Source: Deltaproteobacteria bacterium
GTDB lineage: Bacteria > Desulfobacterota > Anaeroferrophillalia > Anaeroferrophillales > Tharpellaceae
Direction of reading: 5' to 3'
NCBI GenBank assembly: GCA_030640695.1
Contig: DAOWIX010000075.1
Span: 1 to 21,042 of the forward strand
Length of the DNA: 21,042 nucleotides
Shown here: piece by piece, positions 15,114 through 21,042 of the stretch
How positions within the stretch are numbered: the stretch's first letter is position 1
Layout: each line of letters starts with the position of its first letter
Notes under the pieces: generated by a model
Databases searched by the model: none
What the model saw: the letters and a program-made list of their open reading frames with translations, nothing else
Told to the model about the DNA's origin: nothing
Made by a program: the position numbers and the translations under genes

Positions 15114-15792
15114 TATTTATTCCTTTAATATCAATTTTTTAAATATACTATTGCAAAAAATTTAAGAAAAATAGAATACTTTAGATTGATAACTCTATTA
15201 TTTATAAAAACACTGCAAAAACAAGTAAATAAGTTAAGTCAAAAAGCACAATAAAAACAGAACAGGAAAATTTTATAACATCTTTATATTACCACAAAAT
15301 CAGCGAAGAGAAATATATTTAATAGGGTAATGCACTCTGTTGATAAGCTGTTAACAACCTTTCAGGCGGGTCTAAATAACTTAAATCACTAACTTTTTTC
15401 ACAACCCCTTGAAATTCATACATATTTATTTTATCCTTTATTATCAACTACTTATGAATGTCAATCGATTTTACATAAGTTTTTTCTTGAAACCCTTTGC
15501 CTAATCAAGCAAACAACCTGAAGACTGTTAACAACCAAGCTTATTAAAAACCAAAAAAATTCCTGAAAAACAACGTTAATCACAATAAATTAAAATTAAG
15601 AATGATTCTCTAAAGTAATTTTTCACCACTTTCAAATTATGTTAAAATTCAACCACATCAACTTGACAAGCGACCACAGCTCTGCTAACTAGAAGACAAT
15701 CTTGCCCCAAATATTCTCTATTTTGAAGAATTTGCGATTATAAAAAAACCAAACACTGACCGATAATCACCCACCATCAAAGAGAATCTCCT
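15114..15792. other. Long, very AT-rich divergent spacer with DnaA-box-like words
   Basis: No gene is visible in these 679 bases, which are much richer in A+T than either flank. TGTTAACAACC occurs twice (15349-15359, 15526-15536). Words close to a relaxed DnaA box (TTWTNCACA or its complement) are TTTTTCACA at 15395, TGTTGATAA at 15338, TTATCAACT at 15441, TTAATCACA at 15576 and TTTTTCACC at 15619. No exact TTATCCACA is present, and AT-rich DNA produces such matches by chance. It may simply be a double promoter region, or possibly a replication origin. Confidence 0.5.
15663..15691 (+). promoter_or_regulatory. Possible promoter for uppP
   Basis: A perfect TTGACA (15663-15668) is followed after 17 bases by TAACTA (15686-15691), preceded by TGC as in an extended -10 element. 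The -10 match itself is poor. Transcription would begin about 95 bases before the uppP start. Confidence 0.3.
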
Positions 15793-16590
15793 TTGTCATT
15801 AATCAATGCGATCGTTCTTGGAATCATCCAGGGACTAACCGAATTTCTCCCAGTCAGCAGTTCAGGACATCTTGTCATTGCCGAACACCTGCTACCGGGC
15901 TGGGAGCGGCCCGGTATTATGTTTGAGATTCTCCTCCATCGTGCCACCCTTCTGGCAGTAATACTTTTTTTCCGGCACGATCTGGCCGCACTGATCAAAT
16001 CCCTCTACACCTCCGGTTCGCAAGCCACAAAACACCGCCGCGTCATACTGATGCTGATTCTGGCCACTATTCCGACCGGAATAATTGGACTTACCGGGAA
16101 AAAATTTTTTATCACCCTTTTTAACCGTCTTGACGTGGTCGGGTGCATGCTCTTAATAACAGCCTTGAGCCTCTGGTTGGCAGAGAGGCAGGCCCCGGAA
16201 AAACTGACAAAAAAAAGCACAACAATAGTTGATGCCATACTTATCGGCATAACTCAAGGCTTGGCAATCATTCCGGGAATCTCGCGCTCAGGATCGACGA
16301 TTGCCGTCGGCATGCTTTTGGGAATAGAACCCAGAGCCGCCGCCAGATTCTCTTTTCTCCTCTCAATACCGGCGATCAGCGGAGCCGCACTCCTGAATAT
16401 CAGGGAGATCAGTGCAATCCCTTCCGACCAGATCATAACTTGCCTCTGCGGGGCCTTAGCGGCCTTGGTAACCGGCCTCATGGCGCTTAAGTTTTTGCTC
16501 ATGATAATTGAAGAGCGGCGCCTGAAGATCTTTGCCCTCTACTGCCTGGTAGTCGGTAGCGCAACTCTTCTGCTGACGCTAGCAGGATAA
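15793..16590 (+). CDS. uppP: Undecaprenyl-diphosphatase
   Basis: A 265-residue polytopic membrane phosphatase (UppP/BacA) that dephosphorylates undecaprenyl diphosphate to recycle the lipid carrier of peptidoglycan and LPS. Both catalytic motifs are intact: the glutamate-rich GLTEFLPVSSSGHL (14-27) and PGISRSGST (161-169). The region near FEILLHRATLLAV has HRAT where many homologues have HLGT, a minor variation. It begins with TTG; the first residues SLINAIVLGIIQG align directly with the family N-terminus, so this start is preferred over internal ATGs. A GAGA-type site lies upstream. The dedA-family gene follows after 29 bases. Confidence 0.95.
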   Translation: MSLINAIVLGIIQGLTEFLPVSSSGHLVIAEHLLPGWERPGIMFEILLHRATLLAVILFFRHDLAALIKSLYTSGSQATKHRRVILMLILATIPTGIIGLTGKKFFITLFNRLDVVGCMLLITALSLWLAERQAPEKLTKKSTTIVDAILIGITQGLAIIPGISRSGSTIAVGMLLGIEPRAAARFSFLLSIPAISGAALLNIREISAIPSDQIITCLCGALAALVTGLMALKFLLMIIEERRLKIFALYCLVVGSATLLLTLAG

Positions 16591-16619
16591 CTTAGAGAAA
16601 ATTTGGTGGTCTTAATAAC

Positions 16620-17237
16620 GTGAAGGAATTACTCTATAAAATAATCACTACGATCGTCGCTATTGTCGGCAAATTCGGCTATGGCGGCATTGTCGTCATG
16701 ATGTTTCTGGAAAGCTCATTCTTTCCTTTCCCCAGTGAAGTTGTGATTCCTCCAGCCGGCTATCTTGCCGAACGCGGTGAGATGAACTTTTTTTTAGTCG
16801 TTGCGGCCGGGATCCTGGGCAGTATTCTCGGAGCTCTCTTTAACTATTGGCTCGCTTTAAAAATGGGACGCCCGGCCCTTCTCCGTTACGGCCGCTACGT
16901 TGGCCTGACTCCGGCGGCCTTTGATCGAGTCGAAAAATTTTTCTGCGATCACGGAATTTTCGGCACTTTCGTCGGGCGCCTGATACCCGGCATCCGTCAA
17001 TATATATCATTTCCCGCCGGACTCGCTCGCTTACCACTGCTGCCGTTCGTACTTGCGACCGGCCTGGGAGCCGGTATCTGGGTTCTCATTCTGGCCGCTA
17101 TCGGTTATCTGGTGGGTAATAACCAGGAACTGATCGGTAACTATTCCCACCGGGCCTTCTATATCCTGATTCCTTTCCTTCTGTTGAGCTGTATCTTCTA
17201 CATCTGGCGCCATCGCCGTAAAAGCAGTCGTCAGTAG
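16620..17237 (+). CDS. DedA-family membrane protein
   Basis: A 205-residue inner-membrane protein with the DedA/SNARE-associated (VTT) domain. Seen are the conserved acidic positions E31 and E40 in FLESSFFPFPSE, the re-entrant-loop region IPPAGYLAERG, and RLIPGIRQYISFPAG (120-134) with its essential arginines, plus membrane spans at both ends. DedA proteins include undecaprenyl-phosphate flippases, which would fit the neighbour uppP, but others act in phospholipid transport, so the substrate is uncertain. The start codon is GTG. The last residues SSRQ and the TAG stop come from a dispersed palindromic repeat shared with the convergent pckA end, so the native C-terminus may have been altered. 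Confidence 0.9.
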   Translation: MKELLYKIITTIVAIVGKFGYGGIVVMMFLESSFFPFPSEVVIPPAGYLAERGEMNFFLVVAAGILGSILGALFNYWLALKMGRPALLRYGRYVGLTPAAFDRVEKFFCDHGIFGTFVGRLIPGIRQYISFPAGLARLPLLPFVLATGLGAGIWVLILAAIGYLVGNNQELIGNYSHRAFYILIPFLLLSCIFYIWRHRRKSSRQ

Positions 17238-17278
17238 TCAGCCTTTAGGTTTCATAGCTTTACTGACCACTGGCAACT
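17225..17278. repeat. Dispersed palindromic repeat, copy 3 (dedA/pckA convergent gap)
   Basis: Begins CAGTCGTCAGTAGTCAG and ends ACTGACCACTGGCAACTA; the two ends are imperfect inverted copies around a central CTTTAGGTTTCATAGC-type loop. It shares CAGTCGTCAGT with copy 1 and ACCACTGGCA with copy 2. It supplies the dedA stop and its edge provides the pckA stop. Placement between convergent genes would suit a bidirectional terminator. Confidence 0.65.
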
Positions 17279-18920
17279 ATCTACCCGGACACTGGTTCGC
17301 AATTTCAGCAGCAATGTCTTTCTTACCATAAGCTTTCTCAAAATGAGTGCCAAATTCAGCAGCCAGCTTTTGGGCCCGCTCATCATAAGCCTCTTTATCC
17401 TGCCAGGTCTCTCGAGGGTTGAGGATTTGCGACGACACTCCAGGGCAACTCTGAGGAATCTTGACATGAAAAAGTGGATCATCAAGATAGGTAACATTCT
17501 TTAAATCACCATTCATGGCCGCTTTCACCAAGGCCCTTGTCAATTTAATATCCATCCGCTTACCTTCACCAAAAGGCCCGCCACTCCAACCGGTATTGAC
17601 CAAAAAAACCTCCGCTTCATAGCTCTCCATCCGGGAACCCAGCATAGCAGCGTAAACATCCGGGTTACAAGGCATAAAAGGTTCGCCGAAAAAACGGGAA
17701 AAGGTAGTCACAGGTTCAACAATTCCGGTTTCAGTGCCTGCCAACTTACTGGTATAACCCATCAGAAACCACAACATCGCCTGTTCTGGATCAAGCTTAC
17801 TAATAGGAGGCAAAACCCCATTTGCATCAGCGGTCAGAAAGAGGATGGTTTGCGGATGGCCGGCCACCGATGAAGGTTTGATATTACTCAACTCCGACAA
17901 CAGATAGGAACCTCGTGAATTGGGAGTCAGACGTTCATCACCAAAATCAAAGTGGCCATCGGGATAGAGCATCGCATTTTCGATTATGGAACCGTGTTCA
18001 AGGTAATCATCTTCATGCATAATCGCTTGATAGATCTCAGGCTCCGCCTCGGAATCTATATTGATCATCTTGGCGTAACAGCCATTCTCAAAATTAGCAA
18101 TTCCAGCATCACTCCAACCATGCTCATCATCACCCAGTAAAGCCCGATCCGGATCGGCGGAAAGAGTCGTCTTGCCGGTTCCTGAAAGCCCCAAAAGAAG
18201 GGCAACGTGTCCATCTGACCCCTCATTGGCAGAGCAGTGCAGCGGCAGAATCCCGACTTCAGGCAGCATATAGTTCATAACCGAAAACATCAACTTTTTA
18301 ACACTACCGCAATATGCTGAACCGTAGACAATACCTACCCGTTGATCAAGATCGATAACCACCGCCAGATCTGAAGCCTTACCATCCGCCAAAGTTCTCA
18401 GGCGTCCCTGATAACGCTCCCGATCCAGCTTATCATAAGGCAGGGCCAGCAAGGTAAACCCCTTGTCGGCAAAGACACTGCCCTCAAGATCATCCGGCAA
18501 CGGACGAAACATATTATCGGTAAAGAGAACGGTCAAAGCTTTATCGGTTACAACTCTGACCGGCAACGCATAAGCCGAAGCGGCGCCTAAGACCCGGTCG
18601 GTTACATAAAGATCATCCTTATCACTGAGAACCTTGACGGCATCAGCAAAAAGCATCTCAAAAGTCTCTTCCGAGACCGGGACATTATTGGGTGAATCCC
18701 AATCGATTTTAGCTTCACTTATAGCCCTTTTAACAATTAAGGTATCTTTAGGGCTGCGACCGGTTGATTCGGATGGCGTCCAGGTCGCCAAAGCCCCATT
18801 GGCGGCCACCACGGCTTCGCGGTTGTCAACCACGGCTCGAATCATCTCTCTACGCTCCAGATTTTCCGCAACCTGAGCGTGGCCTGCCAGCATGTCATCC
18901 ACTACTTCTCTTTTGCTCAT
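17277..18920 (-). CDS. pckA: Phosphoenolpyruvate carboxykinase (ATP)
   Basis: A 547-residue cytosolic enzyme that interconverts oxaloacetate + ATP and phosphoenolpyruvate + CO2 + ADP, the first step of gluconeogenesis. Motifs: RSPKDTLIV (55-63), YCGSVKKLMF (203-212), kinase-1a P-loop GLSGTGKTTL (244-253), metal-binding LLGDDEHGW (261-269) and FENGCYAKMI (277-286). The P-loop form is that of the ATP-dependent enzyme, not the GTP type. AGAGGA lies at good spacing before the ATG. Length is normal, though the final codons run into the palindromic repeat edge (CPGR then stop). A dnaE gene on the same strand ends 53 bases upstream. Confidence 0.97.
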   Translation of the reverse strand: MSKREVVDDMLAGHAQVAENLERREMIRAVVDNREAVVAANGALATWTPSESTGRSPKDTLIVKRAISEAKIDWDSPNNVPVSEETFEMLFADAVKVLSDKDDLYVTDRVLGAASAYALPVRVVTDKALTVLFTDNMFRPLPDDLEGSVFADKGFTLLALPYDKLDRERYQGRLRTLADGKASDLAVVIDLDQRVGIVYGSAYCGSVKKLMFSVMNYMLPEVGILPLHCSANEGSDGHVALLLGLSGTGKTTLSADPDRALLGDDEHGWSDAGIANFENGCYAKMINIDSEAEPEIYQAIMHEDDYLEHGSIIENAMLYPDGHFDFGDERLTPNSRGSYLLSELSNIKPSSVAGHPQTILFLTADANGVLPPISKLDPEQAMLWFLMGYTSKLAGTETGIVEPVTTFSRFFGEPFMPCNPDVYAAMLGSRMESYEAEVFLVNTGWSGGPFGEGKRMDIKLTRALVKAAMNGDLKNVTYLDDPLFHVKIPQSCPGVSSQILNPRETWQDKEAYDERAQKLAAEFGTHFEKAYGKKDIAAEIANQCPGR

Positions 18921-18973
18921 CTTCGTCCTCTTTTAGTTATTGGTTTTTATATATTAAGGGTGTCAAGCTACCC

Positions 18974-20660
18974 TCAAGAAACAAACTCAACAATCCGTAC
19001 GCCATTGCCTCCATACAAACTTTTGACCTCATGCACAAGGTCAGCCGAAGGCTGCAGGGGAAAATTTTCCAGGGCCATAACCACTTCACAATCAGGCATC
19101 AATATATTCATAAACGCCGGGCAGTTACCGTGATGACGCTGCAAGACATCCTGAAGCATGGCCAGGCGGGCCGGAGCGGCCTGCTCAAGCGACAAGGTCA
19201 TGACCACCTTTTCAATCACTTTGGAGAGAGCCTCTTCAAGACCAAAGACCTCACTAACCAGCATTTTTGCTTTCGTATGGTCATCATTAATCTCGACCCG
19301 GCCATCCAGGATCAAAGGCTCATCGTTCTCGATGAACTCCTTGGCTTTGGTAAAAGTTTCTTCAAAGAGAGTCACCTCAACCGACCCGCTAAGATCCTCG
19401 AGTACGGCAAAGGCCATAATTTTACCGTTTTTTGTTCGTTTACTGCGCACTGATGTCAAAAGGCCACCAATCCGCATCTGAACTGAATTCTCACAATTAA
19501 CGAGCTCAGCCACACTTGATGTCGTGCAACGCTTGAGTTCATCAACATAACGTTGCAGCGGGTGACTGCTAAGGTAAAAACCCAAGACGTCCCGTTCATA
19601 GGTTAATTGCTCCTTATCACTCCAGGATGCAGCATCATCGGGATAACAAGCATCCTCTCGAGCCAACTCTTCACCGGCAAAGGCAAAGAGTGACTGCTGC
19701 CCGCAAACCCGATCACGGGAGGCTGACTGACCGTTTTCCATGGCTGAATCAATAGCCGCAAAGAGCCGATGTCGGGGCACCTCCTCACCATCAAAAGCTC
19801 CGGATTTTATCAGGCTCTCGAGAACCCGGCGATTAACCTTGGAGAGATCGAGTCGGCAACAAAGATCGAAAAGAGATTTGTAGACCCCTTCGATCTCCCG
19901 CACCCGGATAATTTCAGCCGCGGCCTTGCCCCCGACATTTTTAACAGCGGCCAAACCAAAACGAATATCCTGATCAACAACCGTAAAAGAGAGCTCACTG
20001 ACGTTGACATCCGGGGGCAAAACCTTAATCCCCATATTCCGACATTCAGCAATATTTTTAATTACTTTATCGGTGTTGTTCATATCCTCCATGAGCAAAC
20101 CGGCCATAAACTCAACCGGATAGTGAGCCTTTAAGTAGGCCGTCTGATAGGCGATATAACCGTAGGCTGCGGAGTGTGATTTATTAAAACCATACTCTGC
20201 AAATTGGGCCATCAGGTCAAAGATCTCTTCGGCCTTCGGACTGTCTACCCGGTTCTCCAGAGCCCCATCCAGGAAACTCTGCTTCTGAGCGGCCATCACC
20301 TCGGCCTTTTTTTTGCCCATCGCTTTACGCAAAATATCGGCTTGGCCCAGGGAGTAGCCAGCCAGCTTCTGGGCAATCTGCATAACCTGTTCCTGATAAA
20401 CAATAACCCCGTAGGTCTCTTTAAGAATTGACTCTAACTCAGGCAACAGGTATTCAACTTTTTGGCGGCCATGTTTGCAGGCAATGAAATCGTCGATCAT
20501 CCCGCTCTCAATCGGACCGGGTCGATAGAGGGCGACCAAGGCAATGATATCTTCAAAGCATCCCGGTTTGAGCTTTACCAAAAGATCCTGCATTCCACTG
20601 CTTTCAAGCTGAAAAACCCCAACCGCGGCCCCGGATGAGAGCAATTCATAGGTTGCCGGT
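18974..20660 (-). CDS. dnaE: DNA polymerase III alpha subunit, C-terminal half only (5' part missing)
   Basis: About 562 codons match the C-terminal half of DnaE, whose usual length is about 1150. Seen from the upstream side are TYELLSSG, GVFQLESSGM, VALYRPGPIESGM, YQEQVMQIAQ, AMGKKKAEVM, GFNKSHSAAYGYIAYQTAYL, the helix-hairpin-helix region VNRRVLESLIKSGAFD, and the OB-fold MRIGGLLTSV...FAVLEDLSG. The PHP domain and the PDFD-type catalytic aspartates would lie further upstream and are not in the window. Reading back from TYELL the frame continues through KP and then hits a TGA at 20678-20680; homology stops at about 20660. The apparent start at 20644 is an internal TTG, not a real initiation site. 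This is either a genuine disruption or an assembly join. Confidence 0.92.
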
Positions 20661-20663
20661 TTA

Positions 20664-21042
20664 ATGAAAACGGAATTTCACCCTGATCTTAATAAGAAAC
20701 TGATTAAGTTAATAAACACAAGTGAGTCTTTATATGGGACGGACGCGGGAAAAGACGATAGGTGTTTGGACGCTGAAGGTCTTTTTAGGAAATTCGTTTA
20801 TCATTGCTCAACCTTGGATTATCTACTGAAAAAAACCCCAAGCCCCCTGAATAATGGCCATCACTTTATAGATTATGCTTCCATGATATCCATAATTCGA
20901 TCTGCCTTTGAAAGTGCAATGTCATTTATTTTCATTTTTAATATTCCAGAGAATAAAGAAGAATTGGATTTCCGATATTTGCTATGGCTTTACAACGGAA
21001 TTCGGCAATTAACTAAAGAAGAACCTATACTTGATGAAAATA
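20664..21042 (+). CDS. Unknown protein, N-terminal part, running off the window end
   Basis: An open frame of 126 codons begins with ATG a few bases from the point where dnaE homology ends and is still open at the window edge. It has no visible Shine-Dalgarno sequence. The product is helical, with a charged N-terminus (MKTEFHPDLNKKLIKLIN) followed by YASMISIIRSAFESAMSFIFIFNIP and then FRYLLWLYNGIRQL. The RSxxE...F...FRxLLW pattern recalls DUF5677-like and other accessory proteins of unknown function, but I do not recognise the family with confidence. Base composition is clearly more AT-rich than the dnaE side, suggesting separate origin. Because the start coincides with the junction, the true N-terminus may also be missing. 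Confidence 0.5.
   Translation, partial: MKTEFHPDLNKKLIKLINTSESLYGTDAGKDDRCLDAEGLFRKFVYHCSTLDYLLKKTPSPLNNGHHFIDYASMISIIRSAFESAMSFIFIFNIPENKEELDFRYLLWLYNGIRQLTKEEPILDEN

Noticed and set aside
20664..20730. Insertion sequence end at the dnaE break
   Set aside because: No terminal inverted repeat, transposase motif or target duplication can be seen in the sequence available.

Overview
The window looks like a chromosomal segment of a Gram-negative bacterium of roughly 50% GC. The evidence is a heptose-activating adenylyltransferase for LPS, a complete MreBCD/PBP2/RodA elongasome operon, and an isoprenoid/undecaprenyl lipid pathway. Gene order (xseA, M23 peptidase, xseB, ispA; mreBCD-mrdA-rodA), an HD-GYP response regulator and an Fe-S-type flavoprotein suggest a deltaproteobacterial (Desulfobacterota) lineage. 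That placement is inference from gene content; no rRNA or other phylogenetic marker is present.

Layout: 1-3740 is a minus-strand cluster read from xseA leftwards: exonuclease VII large subunit, a secreted M23 peptidase, exonuclease VII small subunit, a polyprenyl diphosphate synthase, and the start of a Rossmann-fold protein cut by the window edge. The genes overlap by a few bases, except for a palindrome-bearing gap between the peptidase and xseB. A 519-base AT-rich divergent spacer (3741-4259) leads into the plus-strand operon mreB-mreC-mreD-mrdA-rodA (4260-9789), which builds the rod-shape peptidoglycan machinery. This is followed by radA and, overlapping it by four bases, a secreted stand-alone PgaB-type glycoside hydrolase domain protein. 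Then come rfaE2 (minus), an HD-GYP response regulator (plus), a flavoprotein with an extra zinc ribbon (minus), a 679-base very AT-rich spacer, uppP and a DedA protein (plus), ATP-dependent pckA (minus) and the C-terminal half of dnaE (minus). dnaE homology stops abruptly near 20660, where an AT-richer open frame of unknown function begins and runs off the window end.

Most coding content is ordinary housekeeping. The unusual material is in the spacers. A GC-rich hairpin sits just upstream of the start codon in three unlinked genes (xseB, xseA, rfaE2), in two of them ending in the same Shine-Dalgarno string. A three-copy dispersed palindrome (9796-9874, 12438-12506, 17225-17278) supplies or abuts the stop codons of neighbouring genes. 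A palindrome at 1262-1329 is built from six CACGAA/TTCGTG units about one helical turn apart, and a long TTCG-capped hairpin lies at 3804-3866. The AT-rich spacer at 15114-15792 has several relaxed DnaA-box-like words. No CRISPR array, tRNA, rRNA or complete insertion sequence was seen. I did not find a convincing new multi-gene system. The best leads are the dnaE break with its attached unknown gene and the repeated leader hairpins.
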